The position numbers and the translations under genes were made by a program. The notes beneath the pieces are model-generated. The model was not told the origin of the DNA. It saw only the letters and a list, made by a program, of their open reading frames with translations, and did no database searches. From Micromonospora echinospora (GTDB lineage: Bacteria > Actinomycetota > Actinomycetes > Mycobacteriales > Micromonosporaceae), in contig NZ_LT607413.1 in NCBI RefSeq assembly GCF_900091495.1, positions 3,921,001 to 3,985,000 of the forward strand: DNA of 64,000 bases, written 5' to 3'. This document shows, in pieces, positions 23,565 to 32,080 of this stretch. Numbering within the stretch: the first letter of the stretch is position 1; each line of letters opens with the position of its first letter.

Positions 23565-25802
23565 TCAACCCCGGGGATCGTCCCGGCGGCCCGTCCCGGC
23601 GCGGTCGTCGCCGACCGCCACCGTGGGGGCGTCGTCGGAGCCCGTCACCGCAGGCGGATCGCCACCGGTCGTCGTGGCCCGGCCCGCGCCGGTCGTCGTG
23701 GGCCGAGCGTCGGTCGTCGTGGCCCGGCCCGCGCCGGTCGTCGTGGGCCGAGCGTCGGTCGTCGTGGCCCGGCCCGCGCCGGTCGTCGTGGGCCGAGCGT
23801 CGGTCGTCGTGGCCCGGCCCGCGCCGGTCGTCGTGGGCCGAGCGTCGGTCGTCGTGGCCCGGCCCGCGCCGGTCGTCGTGGGCCGAGCGTCGGTCGTCGT
23901 GGCCCGGCCCGCGCCGGTCGTCGTGGCGGCGGAGCGTCCGAGCAGGGCGAGCCCGGCCGTGGTCAGCACCACCGCCGCCACCAGCGCGGTCCACGCCGCG
24001 TACCGGTGGTCGACCGCCGGAACCGGTGCCCAGTCGGTGCGGACCAGGTTGAACCACTCGGCCGACCGCAACCGGTCGCTGCGCCACACCAGGAGAGCGA
24101 AGAGCAGCAGCGCCGCCGTGACGGCCGCCAGGACGCCCGCGCCGACCCGACGGGAGCGGTGGCGCAGCACCGTGGCGACCGCCCCTCCGGCGGCCAGGAA
24201 CGCGGTGAGCATTCCCAGGTGCCCGACGTGCCGCTGCATCAGCCAGCTCAACACCGGGGCGAAGTAGGGCAGGTAGAGGCAGGCCACGAAGGCGACCACC
24301 GCGCTGACCGGGTGCCCCAGGGCCCGCGCGGGGCCACTGGCACGCAGCGTCTCCCACCACTGGAGGGCCCCGGGCAGGTCGGACGCCGGCCCGGAGCGCA
24401 GCGTCGCCCCGGCCAGGGCGCCGGGCGCCCCGCCGCAGACCAGCAGCGGGACGGCCACCAGCAGCGCCAGGTGCTGGCCGATGTGGTGGGCGTGGGTCAC
24501 CGCCGCGTACCGGGCGAAGCCCAGGCAGGTCACCGCCACCAGCACCAGCATGCCGGCGAGGAAGCAGATCGTACGGGCCGCCGGCCAGACCCGGCCGGCC
24601 CGTCGCAGTCGGCGTACGCCGGCGAGGTACAGGCCCCCGCCGATCACGGCGATGAGCAGGAAGTACGCGTCCGGGACCGGTTGACCGAGCAGCCGGGCCA
24701 CGGTCGGCGCGGCGGGCAGCGGGAAGCCGAGGAGCTCGGTGTAGACGTCCGGCTCCGCCGGGTCGATGGTGACCGGCGACGGGGCCCGGGACATGGCCAC
24801 CCCGACGGCCACGATCCCGGCGAGCACCAGGATCTCGACCGCGGCGAGCCGGCGGAACGCCCCCGCCCCACCGGCCGCGAGCCGGGGCAGGGTACGCGAC
24901 CGGTGCGCGGCCCCGAAGACGCCCAGCGCCACCAGCACGACGCTCTTGACCAGCACCAGCACGCCGTACCGGGTGCTCCACAGCTCGTCGGGCTGGTACA
25001 GCCGGATCGCGGTGTTGGCGATCCCGCTCAGCCCCATCAGCACGAAGCACCAGAGCGCCATGGTGCTGTAGCGCTGTGCCGCCCAGGACAGGTCACGGTG
25101 ACCGGGGAGGGTGAGCAGCGCGGCCAGGCCACCGACCCACAGGGCCGCCGCCGCCGTGTGGATCCCGACGCTGCTGACCGCGATCGCGTGGTTGCCGGAC
25201 CCGGCCGAGTGGCCGGTCAGGACCACCGGGAGGGTCGCCGCCACGGCCAGCAGGGCGGTGACGGCGGCACCGGTACGGGTGATCACCCAGCGGGTCGCCG
25301 CGAAGACCACGGCGATCATGGCCGCCGCGATGACCAGGCCCTGCCCCTGCGACACCGACATGGCGAGGCTGAACACGGTGACCGTGGTGACCTGGTCGAC
25401 CGGGTGGCCGAGCAGGCTGGAGGCGGTCAGCGGCAGCGCGACCAGGGTCGCCACCAGCCAGAGCGCCGCCGTCCAGGACGCCCGGCGGAGCAGGCGGTAC
25501 CCGACCGGCCCGACCAGCCGGTCCAGCCCGGGCAGGAGGAACGCCGCGGTGACCGTCCAGCCGACGGTCAGGACCGCCCCGACGTAGCTCAGGGTCCGGG
25601 CGACCGGCAGCGCCCAGGCGGTGAACGCGCCGCCGTCGGGCAGGCCGAGGATCTGCTCGCGGTCCGTGCCGCCGCCGTACCAGAGCGCGAGGGCGAGGAC
25701 CACGGACCCGACGGCCGCCGTGGCGGCGACGAGCCGGGCGGGACCGGGGTCGCGCCGGACGGTGACCGGCGCGTCGGCCGGGCGCTGCTCGATCCGGGTC
25801 AC
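23565..25802 (-). CDS. CopD-CtaG fusion membrane protein
   Basis: Polytopic membrane protein of 745 aa. The N-terminal half (about 20-330) is a CopD domain (TGHSAGSGNHAIAVSSVGIH, with His residues for copper transport). The second half is a CtaG/caa3 assembly domain (AVTHAHHIGQHLALLVAVPLL and LMQRHVGHLGMLTAF). A C-terminal hydrophilic tail (about 625-711) consists of a 15-residue Thr/Ala-rich repeat. The GTG start overlaps the CopC stop by 4 nt, so the two are translated together. Role: copper uptake or delivery to cuproenzymes. Confidence 0.9.
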   Translation of the reverse strand: MTRIEQRPADAPVTVRRDPGPARLVAATAAVGSVVLALALWYGGGTDREQILGLPDGGAFTAWALPVARTLSYVGAVLTVGWTVTAAFLLPGLDRLVGPVGYRLLRRASWTAALWLVATLVALPLTASSLLGHPVDQVTTVTVFSLAMSVSQGQGLVIAAAMIAVVFAATRWVITRTGAAVTALLAVAATLPVVLTGHSAGSGNHAIAVSSVGIHTAAAALWVGGLAALLTLPGHRDLSWAAQRYSTMALWCFVLMGLSGIANTAIRLYQPDELWSTRYGVLVLVKSVVLVALGVFGAAHRSRTLPRLAAGGAGAFRRLAAVEILVLAGIVAVGVAMSRAPSPVTIDPAEPDVYTELLGFPLPAAPTVARLLGQPVPDAYFLLIAVIGGGLYLAGVRRLRRAGRVWPAARTICFLAGMLVLVAVTCLGFARYAAVTHAHHIGQHLALLVAVPLLVCGGAPGALAGATLRSGPASDLPGALQWWETLRASGPARALGHPVSAVVAFVACLYLPYFAPVLSWLMQRHVGHLGMLTAFLAAGGAVATVLRHRSRRVGAGVLAAVTAALLLFALLVWRSDRLRSAEWFNLVRTDWAPVPAVDHRYAAWTALVAAVVLTTAGLALLGRSAATTTGAGRATTTDARPTTTGAGRATTTDARPTTTGAGRATTTDARPTTTGAGRATTTDARPTTTGAGRATTTDARPTTTGAGRATTTGGDPPAVTGSDDAPTVAVGDDRAGTGRRDDPRG
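23668..23926. repeat. 45-bp tandem repeat inside the CopD-CtaG gene
   Basis: Five identical 45-bp units (starting at 23668, 23713, 23758, 23803 and 23848) and a 34-bp partial sixth. Each encodes 15 residues on the minus strand (ATTTDARPTTTGAGR). The unit is itself made of two related halves. The copies show no differences, which points to recent expansion or gene conversion. It is not a CRISPR array: there are no spacers. Confidence 0.95.
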
Positions 25803-26368
25803 CTCGGGAGTTTCCTCGCCGGCCGGCGGGGACCACGCGTCCGGGAGGCCAGTGCCACGCCGGCCGCGAGCAGCACGAGCCCACCGCCGGCCACCAGCAC
25901 CCAGGGCGTGCCGGAGCGTGAGGTGGGGCCGTCCTCCGCCTCGGCCGGGGGCAGGACCGCCGGCTCCTGGCCGGACGGCAGGGCCACCTGGAAGCGGAAC
26001 TCGCCCTGCACCGGGTGCCCGTCGGAGCCGACCACCCGCCAGGCGACCCGGTACGAACCGGAGCCGGTCGGATAGACCGGCTGGCGCAGCCGGAACTGGT
26101 CGACCTCGACCTCGCCCCGCAGGTAGGACCGCCCCTCGGGCCCGGCCACCACGATCGTGACGAACTGTTCCCGGACGCGGTCGTCGAAGGTGAACTCCAC
26201 CGTCTCCACGGGAGTCGAGAGGGTGGCGTTCTCGGCAGGGGAGGTGCTCGCCAGGCGGGCGTGCGCGCTGACCGGGGTCGCGGTGACCGCCAGCACGACG
26301 GCCACGGCGGCGGCCGCCGCTCCCACCTGTCGGATCACCAGGCCGGCCGGGCCGGACCATCGGGGCAT
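25799..26368 (-). CDS. copC: Copper resistance protein CopC
   Basis: Secreted, membrane-anchored CopC of 189 aa. A signal peptide ending in VSAHA exposes the N-terminal His that binds Cu(II) in this family. The beta-sandwich runs from RLASTSPAENA to GEFRFQV and includes the conserved SDGHPVQGEF copper-site segment. A C-terminal membrane helix and a basic tail follow. AGGAG lies 6 nt before the ATG. It is coupled to the CopD-CtaG gene downstream. Confidence 0.95.
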   Translation of the reverse strand: MPRWSGPAGLVIRQVGAAAAAVAVVLAVTATPVSAHARLASTSPAENATLSTPVETVEFTFDDRVREQFVTIVVAGPEGRSYLRGEVEVDQFRLRQPVYPTGSGSYRVAWRVVGSDGHPVQGEFRFQVALPSGQEPAVLPPAEAEDGPTSRSGTPWVLVAGGGLVLLAAGVALASRTRGPRRPARKLPR

Positions 26369-26442
26369 TCGGAACTCCTCTACTCAGGCCATACGATCAG
26401 GAGTCGTTCCTCGTGCCCGTCCGGTTCCATCCAGAGTCGGGA

Positions 26443-27489
26443 TCACGTTCGCAGGCTCTCCCGGTGGCGTGGCCGCACCAGGTCCCGGGAGCCGGCCGCG
26501 ACGACGGCGGAGCGTCCCTGGTCCCGGGCGGTCCACACCGCGTGGCACAGCACCCGGACGCCGTCGGCCGGATCTCCGGGGCCACCCGCCAGGACGATCT
26601 CGTCGCCCTCCCGGCGGGTGTGCCAGGGCCCGCAGTCGTACCGGTCGTCCGCGCCCCGCACCGGCGGTGGTGCCCGGAAGAGACCGCGCAGGTCGGTGAC
26701 GACGTGGGTCGGCCGGTGCGGGGGCGGCGCGTCGAGCAGGTGGTCGACGCCGGTGACCCCGGTCAGCACGAGCACGCTGTCCAGACCGCTGCGGCGGGCG
26801 CCCTCGACGTCGGTCGTCAACCCGTCGCCGACCATCACGTGTGGGCCCGGTCCGTGCCGGGAGGCGTACTCGAAGATCGCCGGTTCCGGCTTGCCGGCCA
26901 CCAGCGGCACCCGTCCGGTGGCCAGCGTCACGGCGTGCACGAGCGCGCCGTTGCCCGGCGCCATGCCGCCCTCCCGGGGCACCGCGAGATCCATGTTCGT
27001 GGCGATCCAGGGCAGCCCCCGCGCGACGGCGTAGGACGCCTCGGCCAGTTGCCGCCAGTCGACCTCCGGGGCCGATCCCTGAACCACCGCCACCGGATCG
27101 TCGGCGGCCGAGCGGACCGGGGTCAACGCCTCCTCGCGCAGGGCGGTGAGCACCGCCGCCCCACCCACCGCGAGCACCCGGGACCCGGCCGGTACGGTGG
27201 CCGCCGCCATCGCCGCCGCCACCTGCGCCGAGGTGACCACCGACCCGACCGGCACCGGAACGCCGAGGCGGTCCAGGAGGGCGGCCACCTCGGAGGGCGT
27301 CCGGGAGGGGTTGTTGGTGACGAAGACCCGCTCCCGTCCGCGCCGGGCCAGGTCGGCGAGGGCCGACGGGGCGTGGTCCACCGCGACGGCACCGCGGTAG
27401 ACCACACCGTCCAGGTCGAACAGCATCGTCCGGTAGCGCTCGACCAGCGGGCGGTCATCGCCTGACGGACTCGGCTCCACAGTGGTCAC
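26443..27489 (-). CDS. HAD-IIA (NagD-like) phosphatase
   Basis: HAD-superfamily phosphatase of 348 aa. Motif I is MLFDLDGVVYRG, motif II FVTNNPSRTP, the motif III Lys AGKPEPAIF and motif IV MVGDGLTTDVEGA. The order and the cap between II and III define class IIA (NagD, pNPPase). The GTG start overlaps the stop of the isonitrile synthase gene by 4 nt, so it is co-translated with it. It might dephosphorylate a pathway intermediate or a sugar phosphate by-product (the synthase uses ribulose 5-phosphate), or be a passenger (inference). Confidence 0.9.
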   Translation of the reverse strand: MTTVEPSPSGDDRPLVERYRTMLFDLDGVVYRGAVAVDHAPSALADLARRGRERVFVTNNPSRTPSEVAALLDRLGVPVPVGSVVTSAQVAAAMAAATVPAGSRVLAVGGAAVLTALREEALTPVRSAADDPVAVVQGSAPEVDWRQLAEASYAVARGLPWIATNMDLAVPREGGMAPGNGALVHAVTLATGRVPLVAGKPEPAIFEYASRHGPGPHVMVGDGLTTDVEGARRSGLDSVLVLTGVTGVDHLLDAPPPHRPTHVVTDLRGLFRAPPPVRGADDRYDCGPWHTRREGDEIVLAGGPGDPADGVRVLCHAVWTARDQGRSAVVAAGSRDLVRPRHRESLRT

Positions 27490-28439
27490 TCAGGAGAGTC
27501 AACCACGAAGTGGCTCGGCCGTCCGTCCTGGTACACCAGTTTGCCGATCTTCTCGGCCTCGGCCCGCGGCATCAGCGCGAACCGGCCGTCCGTACGCAGC
27601 ACCGCCACCGAGTGCCAGGGGGTCAGCCACATGTCCCGGATCTCCAGGAGCCGGATGCCGAACTTCGCCGCCCCGCAGGGCTGCGGGTGGATCGAGAGCC
27701 GGACCGACACGGGGTAGTGGTCGGCGATCAGGTCACCCCAGGCGCGGCTGCGCTGGATCACGCCGTACGCCCGCGCCCGGCAGTCCCGCTGGAGCGCCGC
27801 CTTGCTGTCGTGCCACTCGCTGACGTCCTCGACCAGGAAACGGGTGATCCCCCGGTAGAGGCTCAGCGTCTTGTCGTCGGAGCGGACCTCGTCCCGCAGG
27901 CTCTCCAGGGACTGGGCGTACTGCTCGGTCAGCAGCTTGCGCTTGCCGTCGTAGTCGTGGCCGGCGTAGACGTCCTGGAGGCTGAAGGCCTCGATGTGGG
28001 ACAGCCCGTACCGGTCGACCATCGCCTGGATCTCGTCGCCGTACTCGGTGATGTGGTCGTCGGGCACGCGGATCAGGTCACCGAAGACGTGTCCGTCGGA
28101 GCAGAGCAGCATCCGCGCGCCGGGGGTGTGCACCTTGGCGACCTGGTCGCAGAGCTGGTTGAGGAACTGCAGGGAGAGCAGCTCGCCCATGTCCGGCAGG
28201 TGACCGAGGACCTTACGCCGGTTGGGGGACTTGCAGGGGAAGGCCGGCAGGGTGAACAGGATGGGCTCCTGCCGGTCGACGAAGTGCCGGATCGCGGCGA
28301 GCTGCTCGGCGAAGCAGTCGGTGTGCTCGTGCTCGCCGGCCTCGGACCGGCGGTGCGGCAGAAGGAACCGCAGGATGACGTTCGAGATCAGCTCGGCGCT
28401 GGTGTGGTCCTGCGGCGCGGAGCGGGTGGAGCTTGGCAT
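27486..28439 (-). CDS. Isonitrile synthase (PvcA/IsnA/DIT1 family)
   Basis: Protein of 317 aa with the family's key segments: LPAFPCKSPNRRKVLGHLPD near residue 65, CSDGHVFGDLIRVPDD, SIHPQPCGAAKFGIRLL and TPWHSVAV. Known members turn the amino group of L-Tyr or L-Trp into an isonitrile, taking the carbon from ribulose 5-phosphate. GGGAGAAG sits just before the ATG. The P450 upstream and HAD phosphatase downstream are in the same orientation. P450-isonitrile synthase pairs recall yeast DIT1/DIT2. The aromatic amino acid used cannot be told from sequence alone. Confidence 0.93.
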   Translation of the reverse strand: MPSSTRSAPQDHTSAELISNVILRFLLPHRRSEAGEHEHTDCFAEQLAAIRHFVDRQEPILFTLPAFPCKSPNRRKVLGHLPDMGELLSLQFLNQLCDQVAKVHTPGARMLLCSDGHVFGDLIRVPDDHITEYGDEIQAMVDRYGLSHIEAFSLQDVYAGHDYDGKRKLLTEQYAQSLESLRDEVRSDDKTLSLYRGITRFLVEDVSEWHDSKAALQRDCRARAYGVIQRSRAWGDLIADHYPVSVRLSIHPQPCGAAKFGIRLLEIRDMWLTPWHSVAVLRTDGRFALMPRAEAEKIGKLVYQDGRPSHFVVDSPE

Positions 28440-28587
28440 GGTCTTCTCCCAGCTGACATCACGCTACGGAAGGGGAGGGCCCGAGCCGGCGGTCATCGGT
28501 GACCAGGCGTGGGCGCCCGGTGGCTCGGAAAAGCGCGCGCTCGCGCACGGCCGACGGCGTCGGCCGCGTGGGATGGTCGTGGACGGG

Positions 28588-29814
28588 TCAGGGAGTCGCC
28601 GTGAAGGTGACCGGCAGGCGTTCGACGCCCCGGCCGAGGACGGCCGGGATCCACCCCAGCTCGTCGGGCTCCGCGGCGAGCTTCAGGTGCGGCAGGCGGC
28701 GGAGGATCGTCTCCAGCGCGATCTGGAGCTCGGTGCGGGCCAGGCCGGCTCCGGGGCAGAAGTGGATGCCGTGCCCGAAGCCGATGTGCGGGTTCGGTGA
28801 GCGGGTGAGGTCGAGCTCGTCCGCCCGCTCGAAGCGGGCCGGATCCCGGTTGGCGGCGGCGAGGGACACGATGACCGAGTCACCGGCGGGGATCCGGGTG
28901 CCGAAGAGGTCGCTGTCCTCCGCGAAGAACCGCCAGGTGGTCAGCTCGAAGGCACTGTCGTATCGCATCAGCTCCTCGGCGGCGCGGGGCAGCAGTGCCG
29001 GATCGGCGGCCAGTTGCGCCAGGGCCTCCGGGTGGGTCAGCAGGGCCACCATCGCGGTGTTGATCTGGTTGGTCATCGGCTCCTGGCCGGCCACCAGCAG
29101 TTGGAAGATCATCGAGGCGAGTTCCTCGTCGCTCAACCGGCCGTCGTCGTTCGCCTCGACCAGCTTGGCGAGCAGGTCGTCGCCGGGATCGGCCCGCCGG
29201 TCCGCCACCACCTCGGCGATGTACGCCTGGAGGCCGTGCAGGAGGCCGATGTAGTGGGCGCGGTGCGGCGACCGGGGGCCGACCGGCTGGACCACCCGGC
29301 ACCACTCCCGGCGGAACTGGCGGGCGAGGTGCGGCGGCAGCCCGATCACGGTGCTGAGCACCAGGAAGGGGAACCGGGCGCTGAAGCTCTCGACCAGGTC
29401 ACCGTGCCCGACCGGCGCGAGCTCGTCGAGGAGTTCGTCGGCCATGGCCTGGAACTGTGGCCGGAGCGCCTCGAGACGTCGCGGGTTGAGCGCGTCGGTC
29501 ACGAACCGCCGCATGAACGTGTGCTTGGGCGGGTCCTGGTGCAGCAGGTGGACCTGGAGTTGCGAGTGTTGCGGCTCCGGCATGATGGCGGCGAGCGCGC
29601 GCCAGGCGTCGTTGCCCAGGTCGTGGTTCTTCCCGAGCCGTGGGTCGGTCAGGGTACGCACGGCTGCGTCGTAGCCGGTGACGAGCCAGCCGGTCACCCC
29701 GCTGGGGAACTCGACGGGGTGGACCTCGCCTTTGTCGCGTAGCTGCTGGTAAGTGGTGTACGGGCAGCGTTTGAACTCCGGCCCGTACAGCGGATAGGGC
29801 TTTTCTGAGGTCAT
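28588..29814 (-). CDS. Cytochrome P450 (isonitrile operon)
   Basis: Soluble bacterial P450 of 408 aa. Heme loop FGHGIHFCPGAGLAR, ExxR as EELMR and meander residues are intact. The I-helix reads VAGQEPMTNQ, with Pro where most P450s have the oxygen-handling Thr. Such variants occur in actinomycete P450s, including some that couple phenols. GGAG lies 8 nt before ATG 29814. It is the first recognisable gene of the operon with the isonitrile synthase. Possible role: oxidative coupling or hydroxylation of a tyrosine-derived isonitrile (inference). No ferredoxin is adjacent; one is at 38.3 kb. Confidence 0.93.
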   Translation of the reverse strand: MTSEKPYPLYGPEFKRCPYTTYQQLRDKGEVHPVEFPSGVTGWLVTGYDAAVRTLTDPRLGKNHDLGNDAWRALAAIMPEPQHSQLQVHLLHQDPPKHTFMRRFVTDALNPRRLEALRPQFQAMADELLDELAPVGHGDLVESFSARFPFLVLSTVIGLPPHLARQFRREWCRVVQPVGPRSPHRAHYIGLLHGLQAYIAEVVADRRADPGDDLLAKLVEANDDGRLSDEELASMIFQLLVAGQEPMTNQINTAMVALLTHPEALAQLAADPALLPRAAEELMRYDSAFELTTWRFFAEDSDLFGTRIPAGDSVIVSLAAANRDPARFERADELDLTRSPNPHIGFGHGIHFCPGAGLARTELQIALETILRRLPHLKLAAEPDELGWIPAVLGRGVERLPVTFTATP

Positions 29815-30076
29815 CGGTGTCTCCAGGGAAGGACTTGGGTGCGCGGGTGATGGCCGATCGGGCCGTCCCACACAACCGATGTCGCGGGCGGCACCGACCG
29901 CGATCGGTCCAGATCGGGGAATTGCTTTTCCTGCGATGTCGGCACGACGAGGCCATGCGGTACCGCGCGACCGTCTCCTCAGCTCAGGAACGAGAAAACG
30001 CCCACTTCGCAGATTGGTCGTACGGGGGATCAGTCGACTGACGGGACGGCGTTTCGACCCCCGCCATCCTCAGTGA

Positions 30077-30313
30077 TCACGCACCCTTGCCTGCGGCGTT
30101 GATGTCGCCCCGGGCCTGCCGGTGGTCGCGCCGGAAGGGGTGTCGCCGTGTCGATCCCGCCGGTTCCGCGACGGCGGTCGTGGCCGAGAAAAGCCCCTTC
30201 CCTGTCGTCATCCCGGCGGCGTCCCGCCTGTTCGGAGTGCTGCCCCCGTGCGGCGGGTGAGGCCTCGACCGGAGGTCGTGGCTGCACGACACCCGCCGCT
30301 TGATTTTGTGCAT
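30077..30313 (-). CDS. Possible small protein upstream of the isonitrile operon
   Basis: A 78-aa reading frame starting ATG CAC AAA ATC AAG, with AGAGGAGAGCGG directly upstream, an excellent ribosome-binding site. About 85% of its codons end in G or C, near what real genes here show. The product is basic and hydrophilic with one Cys and no known domain. It lies between the AT-rich region and the P450 gene, 262 bp upstream of the latter. It could be a leader or a small orphan gene, or chance. Confidence 0.35.
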   Translation of the reverse strand: MHKIKRRVSCSHDLRSRPHPPHGGSTPNRRDAAGMTTGKGLFSATTAVAEPAGSTRRHPFRRDHRQARGDINAAGKGA

Positions 30314-30389
30314 CCGCTCTCCTCTGGTATCGGCGTGAGTCTATCGATGGGGTGGCTCGCGCCGAACCGGTGGTCTGTCTGTCAGGCGA

Positions 30390-30740
30390 AGTCATCCCCC
30401 AAGGGAATGTAACGCTCTATCACCAGTTAATCACTCACCTAATGACCTTGAATGGGGTGGTGGAAATTTCACATCATCACCCAAATCGAATGTTCGCCCG
30501 GTAACGTTGCACGCCGCACGCCGTCTTTGCTGTGCTTTGCTCGCATTTTTTGCCGCGCGGAGCCGCTGTTTCGATCCGGGTCATTCGCGATCATCGGCGG
30601 AGTGTCGTGAGGCGACGCCGGTAGTGTCCGATGTTCCCATGGTTGAAGATGTGGGTGGGAACCATTCAGAGGTCATCAACGACTGCCCGTTATAGAATGA
30701 AAAATATCTATATGTGGAAAATGGGGGCAGTGTCGGTTGA
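30390..30740. promoter_or_regulatory. AT-rich putative promoter region
   Basis: This stretch has clearly more A/T than the rest of the window, with runs such as ATAGAATGAAAAATATCTATA near 30690 and TTAATCACTCACCTAAT near 30427. It probably carries the promoter of the minus-strand isonitrile operon, and perhaps one for the opposite direction. No exact -35/-10 pair is convincing by eye. Confidence 0.45.
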
Positions 30741-31388
30741 TCTCGTCATTTATCGGCTGGACGCCGGCCGCGGGACAGCAGCGGGAGAACTGCTGTCGGA
30801 GGCTTCGACGTGGCGTGCGGGCGGGGCGGCCGGCCTCCGGCCCGCCGTCGGCGGACCGGTGGGCAACCGGGCCGGGCGAGCCGGCCGGGTGCGTTCTGCC
30901 CGGAGGCCAGTCTCGGACGTACGGATCGAGCGTGGCCCGTGGCGGGTCGAGCGGGTCAGTCTGCCTGCGGTGCGGGCTCGCCGTGCCAGTGGACCGCGAC
31001 CTTCGCGGTCACTCTGCTGCCGGTGTGGTCACGCGGGCGGGTCCGGTGGGTGGCGGCGCGCTCCGGGCATCCGGACCGGAGGGGCGATCGGAGCCCCGCG
31101 ACGGTCGCGGGCCCGGGCCATCCGTGACGTCGGAGAGGGCCGTCGGCCGAGATCCGTACCGGGTGCGATCCCGGAGCCGGCGGCGACGGCCGGGGGAGGA
31201 CGCCCGGCGATCGCGGTGCCCCGGGTCGCCGCCGGAGCGGTCGACGCGCACCGGCGGGCATCGACCGGCCAGGACCGGCCGACGGGGCGGAGACGGCGGG
31301 GATCTTCCGTCGGCCCGCCCGGGGTGCCGGACGGCAGCGACCCGGCGGCGGAACCCGCGCCGGGTCGCGTCCATCCGGTCCGACCCGG

Positions 31389-32039
31389 TCAGCTCTCGGG
31401 GCCGCGCAGCGCAGCGGGACGTTCGTTCAGGTGCGGATACGGATTGTCCGGCACCGCCACGCCGAGGAACCGGCAGAGCGGCTCCCATCCCTGGCCCGGC
31501 TGGTACTCGAGAAGACGGTCGGCGGGCACCTCCCGGCGGACCGCCTCGTTGTGCCGCTCGTAGCAGGCGATGACGTGGTCACGGTCGTCGACCCGGCCGT
31601 CGAAGCTGAGGGGCACGGTGACCCGGTGGCCGACCATGGTCGCGGTCTGGACGACCTGTTCGGCGGGCAGGTGCGGGAAGTTGGCCACCAGCGCGCCCGT
31701 CTGCTTCCCGTGCCGCAGCATGCTCAGGATGGTCCTCTCCATCGACTCGTACCAGACGGCGGAGTCGCGGGTGGTCAGGATGACCTTGGCCTGCGGGTAC
31801 TCCTGCACCAGCTCGCGCCAGAAGGAGGTGGCGGGCCAGTCCACGGTCGCGCGATACCCCTCGAGCGCCGTACGGAGCGCGGTGAGGTCGTTCTCTGCGG
31901 CGGCCAGCCAGTACTTGGCCTGGTCCGGCTTCTCGAAGAGCGTGGCGAAGTGGTAGCACGGGTCGAAGCCGAGCTGCACGAGAGCTGCCCGTAGGGAGAG
32001 GGTGCCAGTCCGGCCGAAGCCGACCCCGATCACGTCCAT
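31389..32039 (-). CDS. Sulfotransferase family protein
   Basis: P-loop protein of 216 aa. GVGFGRTGTLSLRAAL at the N-terminus is the PAPS 5'-phosphate loop of the sulfotransferase family (as in Stf0/NAD-dependent-epimerase-neighbour types), and KVILTTRDSAVWYESM carries the 3'-phosphate-binding Arg and Ser. The length suits the compact bacterial group. GAAGGA lies 8 nt before the ATG. It is 41 bp downstream of the MFS gene in the same direction, so probably co-transcribed. Substrate unknown; it might sulfate a local natural product. Confidence 0.85.
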   Translation of the reverse strand: MDVIGVGFGRTGTLSLRAALVQLGFDPCYHFATLFEKPDQAKYWLAAAENDLTALRTALEGYRATVDWPATSFWRELVQEYPQAKVILTTRDSAVWYESMERTILSMLRHGKQTGALVANFPHLPAEQVVQTATMVGHRVTVPLSFDGRVDDRDHVIACYERHNEAVRREVPADRLLEYQPGQGWEPLCRFLGVAVPDNPYPHLNERPAALRGPES

Positions 32040-32080
32040 TGAGATGCGTCCTTCCACGGTGGAAACAGATGCCGGTGGTG

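Larger units (their letters stand above)
29815..31388. other. 1.57-kb region without a firm gene
   Basis: Upstream of the P450 operon on the minus strand. Apart from a possible 78-codon gene at 30077-30313, no reading frame has both a recognisable product and a start signal. 30390-30740 is distinctly AT-rich and likely promoter DNA. 30740-31388 is GC-rich with all frames weakly open and no family resemblance. Confidence 0.5.

Noticed and set aside
23668..23926. Possible CRISPR array
   Set aside because: Units are contiguous and identical with no spacers, and lie inside a coding sequence in phase with a 15-residue repeat.
24006..26075. Long plus-strand frame opposite the CopD-CtaG gene
   Set aside because: Low-complexity Gly/Arg/Gln shadow of the membrane protein on the other strand.
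30631..31563. Open plus-strand frame in the gap before the sulfotransferase
   Set aside because: No ribosome-binding site, overlaps the end of the sulfotransferase gene, composition dominated by Arg/Gly/Pro, no family resemblance.
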